Positions 23,720 through 34,479 of a stretch of 64,000 nucleotides of DNA are shown here, piece by piece; position 1 is the stretch's first letter, and every line of letters begins with the position of its first letter. Origin of the DNA: Polytrichum commune (Eukaryota > Streptophyta > Polytrichopsida > Polytrichales > Polytrichaceae). The DNA is taken from assembly GCA_950295325.1 (NCBI GenBank), contig OX485804.1:44826001-44890000 (forward strand), given 5' to 3'. The translations under genes were made by a program, and so were the position numbers. The notes under the pieces are model-generated. The model saw only the letters and a program-made list of their open reading frames with translations, was not told where the DNA came from and searched no databases.

Positions 23720-24400
23720 GAGAGGCCATTCAATCGAGTGATGCGAGCAAGTGGGAGTTGGCTATGCAAGAGGAGTTCGAATCTCTCATTGCCAATGGCA
23801 CGTGGGAGTTAACTCCGTTGCCGAAGGGCCGCAAGGCCGTGAAGTGCAAATGGGTGTTTAAAACGAAAAAAGATGCGAAAGGCGTGGTGGTTCGTTTCAA
23901 AGCAAGGTTAGTAGCAAAGGGGTGCTCGCAAGTGGAAGGCGTAGACTTTAGCGAAACCTTTGCACCGGTGGCCAAATTCAACACCATTCGAGTCATACTC
24001 GCATTGGCGGCGGCCATGGGGTTGGAGATACATCAAATGGACGTGAAGACCGCATTCTTGAACGGCGAATTGGACGTGGTCATCTACATGGAGCAACCGG
24101 AGGGGTTCGTGCAAAAAGGCCGAGAGCATCTCGTATGCAAATTGAGGAAAACGCTCTACGGATTGAAGCAATCCGGACGAGCATGGTACGAATGCATTAA
24201 CGTGTTCTTCGTGAACAAAGGCTTTACGAGGAGCCATGCGGATCACTCGTTGTATGTTTTGCAAACTTGCAACTACATTGTGATTGTCATCATATATGTG
24301 GACGACCTCGTGATTTTGTCGGACGACGTGGACATGATCAACGAGTTGAAGGCTAGCCTCGAGCGCGAATTCGAGATGAGCGACCTCGGCGAGTTGAATT
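23704..24400 (+). pseudogene. copia reverse transcriptase segment (second frame)
   Basis: Continuation of gag-pol after the shift near 23702. It carries the reverse transcriptase (RVT_2 type): WKWVFKTK-like region (KCKWVFKTKKDAKG), VARLVAKG-type motif (FKARLVAKGCSQ), QMDVKTAFLNGEL, LRKTLYGLKQSGRAW and the catalytic IYVDDLVIL at about 24292-24318. All core motifs are present. A second frameshift occurs near 24398-24404, inside the conserved MSDLGELNSF... stretch; the rest of the domain continues one frame over. This frame itself runs on without meaning to 24591. Confidence 0.92.
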
Positions 24401-25292
24401 CTTTCTCGGCGTTCATTTCGAGAGGGATAGGAGGTCGCGCACCATCACCATGCATCAACGAAGCTACATCGAGAGCGTTTTGGAGCGGTTTGGCATGGAG
24501 GATTGTAAGCCCATCGCAACCCCGCTCGACACCAAGACATCGTTGCCGAAGCTTTCGGATGACGAACACGAAGAGCATTTGCATGAAATGAAGGACGTTC
24601 CATACCAAGAGGCGGTGGGGTCGTTGATGTACGCCATGGTGGCCACAAGACCGGACCTCGCATTTGCGGTAAGCATGGTAAGCCGCTATATGTCGAAACC
24701 GGGTCCGATGCATTGGATGGCGGTCAAACGGATCATGCGCTACTTGAAGGGCACCTTAGATATGAAGTTGCGCATCGGAGGCAATCATATTAACGTCAAA
24801 GGATATTCGGATGCGGATTGGGCCGGCGATGTGGAAAACCGTAGGTCCACGTCCGGGTACGTATTCTTTGTTGGAGAGGGAGCCGTTTCGTGGAATAGCA
24901 AACGGCAACAAACAGTGGCACAATCAACAATGGAGGCGGAGTACATGGCCATGAACCGATGAACGAGGGAGGCCATTTGGCTAAGGCAATTAATGGAGGA
25001 TGTAGGTTGTGTACAAGAGGAGGCCACGACCATCATGTGCGACAACCAAAGTTCTATGGCATTAGCTAAGAACCCAACCAACCATGATAGGTCGAAGCAT
25101 ATAGATGTGCAACATCATTTCATTAGAGAAAAGATTGAAAACAAAATTGTAGAATTAGAATATTGTCCAACGCAATATATGGTAGCGGACATTCTAACAA
25201 AGGCTTTAGCGAGAGATAGGCATGAGGGGTTAAGTAAAATAATGGGGTTGGAATACAATGCCACCTCGCAAAGTGGGAGTATTGGAAGATAG
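24401..25292 (+). pseudogene. copia RT end and RNase H with in-frame stop
   Basis: Third frame of the broken pol. It contains MHQRSYIESVLERFGM, the YQEAVGSLMYAMVATRPDLA signature, RNase H motifs GYSDADWAGD (about 24801) and MEAEYMAM (about 24930), then a TGA at 24960-24962. The same frame continues after the stop with the RNase H remainder (CDNQSSMALAKNP, HIDVQHHFIREK, DILTKAL) to TAG at 25290-25292, which lies inside the 3' LTR. A single nonsense change explains the internal stop. Sequence after about 24960 is visibly more AT-rich than the upstream coding part. Confidence 0.92.
25270..25279 (+). other. Polypurine tract of the copia element
   Basis: AAAGTGGGAG directly precedes the 3' LTR, the usual place for plus-strand priming. 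It overlaps the last codons of pol. Confidence 0.85.
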
Positions 25293-25471
25293 TGTTAGGT
25301 TGCATCGGTGACATTGTCCCATATGGGTTGTCTACGCTGGTCCTAACCCATACATATAAATAAAGGCATAAGGGGAGGAGCTAATCACTCTCTCCATTGT
25401 ATGCAATCCTTGTGTGTTGTGTTCTACCTTTCTACGCTGATGTCTTTGCTTTCTCCTCTCATTTCCCAATA
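25280..25471 (+). repeat. 3' LTR (192 bp)
   Basis: Same length as, and by reading the same sequence as, 19866-20057. TATA candidate at 25355-25363. Followed directly by AATTG, the right target duplication. Confidence 0.95.
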
Positions 25472-25482
25472 AATTGCGATAA

Positions 25483-25747
25483 GGGCCGCTTCACACACGA
25501 GACTGAGGGCCCATGACCAGTACACTTCAAGCACTCTCATTGGAGGAAAAGGCGGAGCCGGTCCAAGTTCGCTTCACACTACGCTTGAGGGACCAACGGA
25601 GTGTGTGAATGCAAGATGGATGTAAGGTGTACACATATTCCTACATGGCATTGAATGGATCGTGTTTCATGGTCACTTGGACTATTTTCAAAAACTATTT
25701 TTTTGGAGGTAGGTCTAACACAAGATTGGGAGACCATGGCACTTTGT
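25483..25747 (+). mobile_element. Harbinger-type MITE, family A, copy 3 (3'-truncated)
   Basis: Begins GGGCCGCTTCACACACGAG after TAA and follows the family for about 265 bp, then stops matching at GCACTTTG, roughly mid-element. It starts 11 bp after the end of the copia LTR, so the copia element inserted just beside this MITE. Confidence 0.75.
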
Positions 25748-26193
25748 GATGGAGCGAGATATCATAAGATCAGTGGTATGAGAGTAACTAGTGAGCCAAA
25801 TTAGGCAAGTGAGTAATTAAAGGTTGCAAGAGTTGGTATTGAGTCGGATCAAGAAAATCTAAGAGACAAATTCAGTCTGAATGTGGGAAATATTAGGGAA
25901 TATTTGGTGGAATGTTGTCAGTCCCATAGAACAATGTTATGGATATGAATAATGTTATGGAAGACTATGAGAGAAAAGTGATAAAGAAAGAAAAAGTCTT
26001 GACAATAGGCGGGTGAGTATGATCACTCAACATCTGAAAGGGTAATAACACAATATTCATTAAAATGAGAGTTTTCCAGTGAATTGAGAGTACATAAAGC
26101 AAACTATTAATCCAAGAATGAAATGAAAACCACTGGAAATTTGTAGAGTACAAGTAAAAAAATAACATTTGATTTTCCGCCGTAAATTCCGCC

Positions 26194-26556
26194 GTAGTTT
26201 CCATTAGAACGAGAGTATGTTAAGCTGGGAAATCGACTCATTTAGGTCAACTCAACCTAAATTGACAACATATTGTCCTCATTTAGGTCGACTCAACCTA
26301 AATTGACTAACATAATTGTCCTCATTTAGGTCGACTCAACCTAAATTGACAACATAATGTCCTCATTTAGGTCGACTCAACCTAAATTGACAAAATATTG
26401 TCCTCATTTAAGTCGACTCAACCTAAATTGACAAAATATTGTCCTCATTTAGGTTGACTCAACCTAAATTAACAACATAATGTCGTCATTTAGGTCGACT
26501 CAACCTAAATGAGTCGATTTCCCAGCTTAACATACTCTCATTTTAATGGAAACTAC
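26194..26556. mobile_element. Fold-back element with hairpin-repeat core
   Basis: The outer arms (26194-26250 and about 26500-26556) are inverted copies of each other over some 55 bp, including GTAGTTTCCATTA and GAGAGTATGTTAAGCTGGGA, with only a few differences. Between them lie seven tandem 41-bp units. No protein is encoded. The whole can fold into one long stem carrying hairpins. Best called a MITE/fold-back; superfamily unknown, with no clear target duplication. Confidence 0.75.
26240..26512. repeat. Seven 41-bp tandem units, each a hairpin
   Basis: Units start at 26240, 26281, 26324, 26365, 26406, 26447 and 26488; one spacing is 43. Each contains ATTTAGGT, a 7-base loop (CGACTCA or a variant) and ACCTAAAT, a perfect 8-bp stem in most units. 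The last unit extends to 10-bp arms (TCATTTAGGT/ACCTAAATGA). Confidence 0.95.
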
Positions 26557-28379
26557 ACGTTTGAAGTATAATCTAGTTTTTATCAACCTAACATGACTTT
26601 TAGGTGTCCAAATGGCCAATATTATTTTGAGAGGATCCCACTCTTTCAAAATATTGAATATCGTGCTTAATTGCCACATGAAAGGCGATAGCCTTTGGGG
26701 AATGAATGAGAGAGTTGTTTAACAAAAGATGAAGACTCAATAGAGCCCAAAATAGGAAGTGACCTTATGAAGATTGAGAAATTGCAAGAGGTCCAATAGG
26801 AGGTCAAGGGATGATTAACTCCCATATGGAGATGAAAAACAACTAGCCTAAGTAAAAATAAAGAGACTTGGAGCCTGAGGTGGGCGTGGTGGTCATCAAA
26901 TAAAGTTGTTAGGCCATATCCTTAATGAAGGATTAAAGTAAGTGGAGATAGTGGAAGACATTACCTTTGGGTAACTACCATAATGAGAATATAGCATAGA
27001 TGGTCTATTGTAGCTTGTCATAATAGATAGAGAGTCTGCATGCATGGGCGTTGAGGCCTAGGAATACTTGGTGCATGCTATAGGTTGCCAATAACATTAC
27101 CTTGGAAGGAGGAAGATTTTACTTTGGTGGAGTTAAATTAAAACCAATGTAAGTGACTTGACTATCCAAAACCAATTTAAGCATTTAACAAAGGTTTTAG
27201 CCTAACTTGTATATGTGTTGCTTTTGTATTAATTCGTGTGGGTGAATCTTGAGTTGAGTTGCAAGACCTACCTGAAGATGAAGGTGGTGATTACAATTTC
27301 CGAAAACTTGCATGAGGTTGTATGTTGATTAAAATAACTTAATTGCGAGATTATCATAAGCTTAATACATGGCAATTAAAGACTATAATGTGGTTCCTCA
27401 AAGACATTACCCCAAACTTTGTCCAGACTACAAGCCATAATGATTGACTACTCGCAAAGCTATTGAGCTTCACAACTGAAGTAAAGGGTGAAACTAGCGT
27501 GATAGGAGTTTATGTGTAGGATAGTATTACACATGACACAAAAGGCCCAAACGAATCATAAGAGTGTAAACTTAACATAATTGAGAATGAATGAATGAGA
27601 ACAAAACCACGGATTGTTGTAAGAAACCTAAATCCAATGTGAAATTAATCCTTATAGATACTAACTCACTCTTACATGAGATCTAGACATGTTCATGTTG
27701 ATAAAGCAAGTTTTTTTTGTATAATGTCATCTTTAAAGTTATTTATAAAGTTAGATAACTTTATATGTTGTTATTTTCTTTGGGTTAGTTTTAAATGATA
27801 GCAAGATCCTAATTACATTTTGGTGCAGTTGCTGGAGAAGATTGTGGTTGTTTTTTAAGATTAAGTTGGGAAGGACATAATAACAAATGGTAGGTTTCAA
27901 AATTGTTCGCAATGAGCGTGCAAAATAGACGAAGATTTAGAGGTCATAAGAATAGAGATAAGGACCACGTTAGTGGAAAACCAATTTTTATTGACAAGCA
28001 TGCATGCCCTATCCCTACAATACCCCTAGACCCTACAAGGTTTAGGCAATACCATAATTAAACGTCAACAAGGACACCATAATTTGTCAACTCATGACTA
28101 TCATTACAAATAGATTAACTAGATTATAAAATTACGTATATGAAACAATTGAAAGACTAAAAGGAGATTGATGTTGTAGGGATAGACCCTCAAGTGTCGA
28201 GGAATTGTGGAGTGGCATATAGCCAACAATAGCTGAATTTTTAGAAGAAAGTATGTAGGAAGTGCATATGATAGAGTTAGAATCCCGCCTAGGAGTTGGA
28301 GAGACTTTCATTAAGGTATCTAGACACAATTACCTAGTTAACCTAAGATAATAAACATTACGTACCTGATGTTCCTATT
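26557..28379. other. Gene-free stretch
   Basis: No open frame of note, no transposon terminus and no RNA gene recognised. Base composition is AT-rich and uniform. Confidence 0.6.
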
Positions 28380-28820
28380 GCTTTCATGGGGTTGGGAGAA
28401 GTCGACCAAGGGGTGGGGAGATCGTGTGGAGAGTGGATCTAGATTGTCAATAGGGTGGGGTACAATCCCTTGTGTTAGTGTTGAGGTGAGAATGTGGGCA
28501 GGGTGGGGGCGGGGGGGGGGGGTGTGGATTAGATAGCTAGGGGTGGTGGTCTTGTTCATGCTGGAGGAGGTCATGAGCATGTTTGGAGTATCTGAATGAA
28601 CCAAGTTGTTTCACTATTGTATATATATGGGTGCGAGGTGTTAGTGTTGTTATGAGAGTTTTGAGTGCGAATTTCAAGGTTTTTTTTGTTGTTGTTGAAG
28701 ATGATGGCAAAGATGGAGTGAATAGCCACGGTATGTAGATGTAGTTGCATCGGTGTCTAGAGAGATTTTTGGCCATAATTGGTGAAGATTCTAGTCTTTC
28801 CAAATCCAACAAGTTACATA
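28380..28820 (-). other. C+A-rich minus-strand tract and AACCGGTT-repeat fragment
   Basis: Minus-strand frames (28812-28537 and 28604-28338) are Thr/Pro/His-rich, like the tracts at 17278 and 46440. A run of G's lies near 28509-28522. Sequence at 28761-28820 (AGAGATTTTTGGCCATAATT...) is a partial, inverted copy of the repeat best seen at 36311-36530. No gene is supported. Confidence 0.4.
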
Positions 28821-29284
28821 CGGGAAAGCACGTCCACTACAACTTGCGGCAATTGCCAACCTTGGAGTGAGGCAACAAATTGGAGTCACTTGAATATTAT
28901 ATATTACAACAATATGCAACCTTTATCCTCAAGATTATTGACAGTATTTTTGGGCCATGTTGTTGAGTCATGTTGTGAAGTTGCGCTTTTGGGTTTCATG
29001 ACTTTCTAAGCCCATGAAAGCCAAGATTGACTTTTAGGTCTACACAACCACCTTTGCCCATCCACACCATTGCGCATGTTGATGTTATAATCATTCGAAT
29101 TGGAACACGTGGATGGTTTATTTTTATCATTTATTGATGAATAATCCCAACTCCACAAACATGCCATCCATATTGGTCATATCCATCATGAGATACATAT
29201 TCTCTTTATTGAATTATTGAATCCGGATGAACTTTGGTAAGGTGATTTTGGGGAGATTTAGGCTTGGGCCTTTTAAGGGTTTAA
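28821..29284. other. Gene-free stretch
   Basis: No coding or RNA feature recognised. Confidence 0.6.
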
Positions 29285-29596
29285 AATAGCAATATGACTT
29301 ACCGGGTATCAACTTCGCCGGGTATTTTCGCTGTCTATGCCCTTACCCGGCAGTGTATATGACGGGTACAATCACAACCCTGCGGAACTGCTACAGAACT
29401 GCCGCGTGGGAGCGGCAGTACGCGGCACCTGGCGTTCTCTGGCACTCCTGTGGCACGCCACCATCTTCTCGCCTGGAGCTCTGTCGATGCCACCGCTTAC
29501 CTTGCAATTGCCACCGACGTGTATGCTGGATAATCTCCCCGTTATTATATGTTACGATGCTCATGAATCTCTTGTAGTTGAGTTCAGAAGCACGGC
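29285..29596 (+). promoter_or_regulatory. GC-rich upstream block of the PLAC8 gene
   Basis: CGGGTA occurs repeatedly (near 29308, 29322 and 29363, with TACCCG near 29345), followed by a GC-rich segment (about 29380-29500) with the hairpin ACTGCCGC...GCGGCAGT at 29398-29419. It stands out from the AT-rich surroundings and lies 600-900 bp upstream of the PLAC8 start. It could be promoter or a leader exon. The 105-residue frame at 29337-29654 has no recognised domain. A regulatory role is inference. Confidence 0.35.
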
Positions 29597-30160
29597 CTTC
29601 CAGCAAGCGGCTGTTTGTGGGGGCTCGAGCAGCAACGCGAAAGCAAAGGCTTGAAACAGGGGATCAGAAACTGTGACATCTAAGTACACACATCTGTGAA
29701 GTGTCGGTGTTCAGTAAGCACTGTGGTTTTGCGGTTATTTTCTTCTTTTCTCACCCCAAGTAAGGAGAGATTTCCCCGAGCTTTCCAGCAAGTGGCTGTT
29801 TGGTCGGGCTCGAACAGTACCGAGAAAGCAAGGTTCGAAACAGGGGATTAGAATTTTGTGCGTTGGTTTTTGTTTCTGTGAGTCTCTGTTACGATTAAGG
29901 AATTATAAGGGAATTTTTACTTTCTTTCTAGGATTTGGCTGTTTTGGCGGTCTTAAGTTCTGTACTGTGAAGTCGAGGTTTGAAACAGGGCATGAGGGAA
30001 TTCTGCACCATCGAATGACATCTTCAGCATACATCTTCTCTCTCTCCATTTTAAGTATCTCCCACGGTTTAATGCAGAAAAAGTGACTTTCTCCAGCAAG
30101 TGGCTGTTTGGTGGAATTCGATTAGTAACGAGAAAGCGAGGTTTGAAACAGGGGATTAGG
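29597..30160 (+). repeat. Four diverged repeats in the PLAC8 leader
   Basis: Copies at about 29597-29669, 29781-29853, 29932-29997 (partial) and 30089-30160 share CCAGCAAGYGGCTGTTTG, then CGAGAAAGC and GGTTTGAAACAGGGGATTAG. Spacing is about 185 bp and then twice about 154 bp. The last copy ends 30 bp before the PLAC8 ATG and carries a telobox-like TTAGGGTTT, common near plant transcription starts. Likely a promoter/5'-leader duplication. Confidence 0.8.
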
Positions 30161-30190
30161 GTTTGCAAGGGTTTTCGGTTGTGATTTGCG

Positions 30191-32230
30191 ATGGGGGCGA
30201 CATCGGAGGAGCCATCGCAGCCACTCGCAGGGAGAACACAGCAGTCCTACGGAACATATGATACCTCGTCGCCGCAGTACCAGACGTACCAGGGATACCC
30301 GGTAATCCAATCGGAGTCGCCTCCGGTGCTGCAGAGAAATGAGCATGAGGGATCGCAATGGACAACGGGGCTGTGCGGATGCTTGTCCGACGTACCGAAC
30401 TGTGTGTTCACAATGTTTTGTCCTTGCCTAGCATTCGGCCGCGTGGCGGAGCATTTGGATGACGGGAATACATCCTGCATTACGGCGGCCCTGGTGTGGT
30501 ATGTAATTCAGCAATTGACCTCGTGCGGCTGCATATACTCGTATGTGTATCGCAAGAAGCTGAGGAACAAGTATAACTTGCCGAACGTACCCTTCCCGGA
30601 TTGGTTCTTGCATTACTTCTGCTGGTTCTGCGCAATTTGTCAGGTTCGTGCCCTTCATCGATGTTCACTCTCTTCGTGTCTTTCCCCGTGCAGGGTGTGG
30701 TTCACTTACGCAGGCTACAACGGATCACTCGAATCCCACATGCACTTTTTTGCAATTGTGAATCATAAAGATTGTCATTTCAAGTGTCAAAATTGGAGTT
30801 GACATATAAATCGTATTAGAGGTCAAATTGAAGAGTCTATTCTATTTAAGCGATGCCATAGCCCTCCCAAATGTGGTAAGCCAATTGCGTGTTCTAATGA
30901 ACCTAGAATGGGGTCCTTATTTTGAGCGCATTGTCCAATCTCATGGTAGTACATGTTTTATTGGTGTCCGTTCTTAACTACAAGCCTTGCCTTATACCAC
31001 TCAAACATAGGCGTCTGGATAAGACTAGTGGTCGATCAAGACCCATATTCCTTACGCAAAAAGCGTTGTGTACGTTTGACATTGGCTGTGTGTAAGTTAA
31101 CCCTTCGACATCACCCTGCATGATATTTTGGACGTGTGCAAATGCATTTCTGTCGTCTTCCCTATAGTCTGTGAAACTTTTACTTCGCACTTTGGACGTT
31201 ACCATCGCAAACATGTCTGCCTGCCCGTGTTTTCTCGAGGGGCCTACTGGTAGTTGCTCCGGAATTTGCTCCGGAATGTATGTACTTGTTCAGTCGGAAG
31301 TCGACTTCTTGTCGACTTCTTCTAACTTAGTGGAAAGTAAAGTCTTATTTCGCTTGTGCACGCAAGAGTGAAATTCGAACAAACAAGCAACGCCGTTTGA
31401 TTGCCAGCCATGATGGAGGAATCTCGGAGCTTCTGGAAATAAGATAGATACAGAGTACGAGCTTTGTCGTACAATGATATGCCCTTAAATGTGAGTGTGA
31501 TCTTACATCTGATCTTGTACCTACGGTCGGAGACTGCTGAAGTCAGGTCTGGCCGAGTCCTTATTACCATTCATGATGAAGCTGATGGTCTAGGTTCTCA
31601 TGACTGACAGACAGTTACAGGGTTAGGGTGGTGCCTGTTCCGTTAGGATTTACATTCGAAATTTCACTAGTGTTGTATTCTGTCCTGCGGGGCAAGGATT
31701 GTGCTTTTTCATCGGTTGCAAGGAAAGTCGTCAGATGGTTCGCCTCTCTAGATTATCCTCTGAGTAGTTTTTGGTTATAGAGTTAGGGTTTACTTACAGC
31801 ATTATGCTTAATTACTGTTAATGGGAAATTTGGTTTCACTAATTTTGTCCCTTAGGCTTAGGGAGGTTCAGTGTACATCGCTACGTGCTCAGTGGTACTC
31901 CAGCCTAGATTTATCTGGTGAATTGTGTTGTATTATCTGTTTTCTGATCCGGTGATGTTGGGTCTTAATTAGACCAGCTCAGAAGTGTTTTGGATGGTGT
32001 AAGAACTTTGAAATCTGTTGAAGTCAACTTCAGTTGTCTTTGAAGTTTATGGTTATCACTCTTATCTGCTACTGAATTCTACCTCAGAAGTGTTGTTGAA
32101 TCTAACAGCTTATATTGTTCTGTTGCTGCAGGAGACTCGAGAGATTAAGAATCGTGAGGTTGTTAATAGGCACTATGCTGGTGGAGTTATGCTCCCCCCT
32201 CCTCACCAGTCATTTCCCCCACGGCGATGA
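30191..32230 (+). CDS. PLAC8 / cell number regulator-like protein (two exons)
   Basis: Small cysteine-rich membrane protein of the PLAC8 family. Plant members (CNR/FW2.2-like, PCR) act at the plasma membrane in cell-number control or in metal and calcium transport; which role applies here is unknown. Exon 1 is 30191-30643 (151 residues) and ends CAG/GTTCGTG. The 1488-bp intron ends GCTGCAG, and exon 2 is 32132-32230 (32 residues, stop TGA), giving 183 in all with the frame kept. Features: Pro/Gln/Tyr-rich N-terminus (1-55), W57-TTGLCGC, C71-VFTMFCPC (family CPC at 77-79; the usual CC pair is a single Cys), LAFGRVAEHLDDG, hydrophobic segment 97-118, and the conserved QETREIKNR junction across the splice. 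The last 20 residues are His/Pro-rich, typical for plants. Nothing looks damaged. The frame is open past 30643 to 30802, but family conservation supports the intron. Confidence 0.92.
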
Positions 32231-33631
32231 ATTTGGGTTAGAGAGGATCTCAAGACTATTCTTCTATTGAGGCCCCTAGTTGGTAAAAGTGCTTTCTCCA
32301 ACCACCTACAAAGCTTATCGGTGGGTATGGAATATATAGAATAGGATAGGTAACATATATATTTAAATTTGCAATAGGTATTGTCAATTTATATTATTTG
32401 CTTTGAAAGCACCATTGGATGTCTTTTAGACTGTGACAGGTGTCTATGCTGCCACATGTATAACAGCACACTGTCAAACATGAGGTAGAAAAGTGTAAAT
32501 AAAAAGAAGTTTGTCTAGTATGGGTTGCATGCCTCTAGTGTTTGTTTCTTTGTTTTGCAATGTGTGCAAGCCTTCCCAGCCAGGTTTAAGGATGTGGAGA
32601 GAACTGTGGATGTGTATCTTAGAAAGATATAGACATGCACATGAGTGCTACTACAGAGTTAACAAAAAAAATCCACGATTTCTTAAACCTGGACCAGATA
32701 TTTGACAGGTAATCAAGAGATTTCAGCTTAGCCAGGTATACGACCAAGTTGAGGAATGTGGAGAATGCTGTGAGCGTCTTTGCTTTAGGGAGGTTGGTGT
32801 TAAGGTTATACAAAAAGTCCATCTTTACAAAATCTGCTACCTGTATACATGGTTTGCCTTGTGTTAAGTGGAGTGTCAAGGATGACTGTAAATGATATGT
32901 TAATGTTTAATGCCACAGAGGGCCCTGTGGTCATCTATTGCATTCTGGTCCTGCAACCTTCAAGGGTTAATTCAATAGAAAATTCCTTCCATTTTTGCTC
33001 TAATGAGCTGAATATAGAACTGATGTGACTTATCATGGACATGTCTTTGCATAGTGATTTTGTCATGCTTTTGGAGGGATGCGAAGTGTATGTGCTGTAG
33101 GATCATTTGCTGGTTTGGGTTTAAACCGCTAAAGAGCTTGGGTTGAGTCTCTCCTCAGTGAGGAACTTGCTGCCACAACTCCTGCTAAGTGTGGTGGGAA
33201 TGGCTACACCGATTATCCCAATTTGTGCGTGTTACCATTTGGAGTTTTGCAGTGCTATAACTATTTGATGAGAATGTAATATTTTACTAAGCAAAGTCAT
33301 TTTGTTCTATAGATTCCGAACATTCTATTAAACTTTTGTTACTAAAAATTGAACTCCTGAGTAAGATGGTATTGCACTGTGTAACTCCAAAAAGTAACAT
33401 ATTCTAATTAGGAGATCAGTGTAAAGTTCTAGGAGCAACCAACCCCCTTGAAATATGATGCAGCTCTTCCAAATCAACTGCCATAAGTGGATGTCATTGT
33501 GATGAGGTTGCTCTTCAAACAGGACATTATCACGCTCTGTCAAGATAGAGTCAAAAGTTCGAGATCAGCAGAGCTAATTAGTAACTAAGGTATGCGGGTA
33601 TTTGGTTGCTTTTCTTAATTGTACACATATA
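32231..33631. other. 3' flank of PLAC8, gene-free
   Basis: Presumably contains the PLAC8 3' untranslated region and terminator, but no clear poly(A) signal can be singled out. No other gene recognised. Confidence 0.5.
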
Positions 33632-33955
33632 TTTGATTGGTGTGTGGTTAGGATAGTATCAAAGAGCAAACATCATAAGACACATATCTGAAGTAGATTG
33701 GACTATGTCTCCAGGTTTTATTAACTAGTCCACACTCAATAGTGAACATAATTGGGAGCACTTACCTATTTAGCTAAGCAATCAACAAACATGCACTTCT
33801 GATAACGATAATCAAATCAAAGAAGGTTTGATTTCCATTCCAATTTCTATTGATGCCTCATTGAAGATTTGCTAATGTAAGTCAAGTTTCATTGTGTAAA
33901 TCTAATCGATAGAAGCTGGAAAAGATATAAAACAAACCAAATCACACCCACATAC
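33632..33955 (+). repeat. Dispersed ~330-bp repeat, copy 1
   Basis: Starts TGATTGGTGTGTGGTTAGGA and ends near CCAAATCACACCCACATAC. Related copies: 45105-45545 (-), 56605-56925 (+), 58085-58440 (-) and, more diverged, 59385-59610 (+). Shared landmarks are AGAGCAAACATCATAA, TGGACTA, CACTCAATA and CATGCACTTC. Non-coding; a probable MITE or SINE family without identified ends. Confidence 0.7.
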
Positions 33956-34479
33956 TCCCTTATATTGTTGTGTAATCGAGGATTGCAAGCATGCATTGAG
34001 TTTCTTCAAACCGATCTTTTTCTAAGTAACCCAGTCAGCAACCATTATCCTACATCACTTGCCTCTCATAAAATTACTTAGTTGATGAACTATGTTCAAC
34101 TGCTCTGACTTTAAATTCAATTTAAAGTATTAAGATTCTGGTATCCGGAGGCTTTATTCTCGTATCTACTGTGGGCTCATGAACACAACTTATCAACTGA
34201 GTAATGTATGCTTTTGCCATGTCTTTGCAGTTTATGTAGATTGGTGCATGGTTTGGACCATCCCTTGGAATGTCAACCTGTAAGAAGCAAGCGGGTGCAA
34301 TGGGCTTGGAGGTATGTCAATGCAAAACAAACATGAATTTCCTCAAATCTACGCGATTGACGGCTATTGTGGGCCCTTAGAAATCAATGGCTTTGAGCTT
34401 ATTCGTTTGGTGTGAATTGATCTTTTTGGTATGAGTTGATTCGAGGTCTGAGCCGAGCCTCGCTGATTCTCGCTGCAGT

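Larger units (their letters stand above)
19866..25471 (+). mobile_element. Complete Ty1/copia LTR retrotransposon
   Basis: A 5606-bp element flanked by the 5-bp direct repeat AATTG (19861-19865 and 25472-25476). It has two 192-bp LTRs that look identical, a primer-binding site at 20058, a leader with a 120-bp tandem array, gag-pol in the copia order (gag, protease, integrase, reverse transcriptase, RNase H) and a purine tract before the 3' LTR. Integrase upstream of reverse transcriptase places it in Ty1/copia rather than Ty3. The coding frame is broken at three places, so this copy cannot move by itself. The coding core is markedly more GC-rich than the surrounding DNA. Confidence 0.97.

Noticed and set aside
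21179-23769. Many long frames on the minus strand and in other plus frames across the copia coding region
   Set aside because: Shadows of the GC-rich gag-pol frame, which alone carries the conserved protease, integrase and RT motifs.
26226-26520. CRISPR-like array, given regular 41-bp repeats
   Set aside because: The repeats are directly adjacent, with no unique spacers; plant context and palindromic units point to a tandem hairpin array.
30644-30802. Read-through of PLAC8 exon 1 giving a 203-residue protein
   Set aside because: The family continues from Q151 into ETREIKNR, found only after splicing to 32132. The read-through tail has no family similarity.
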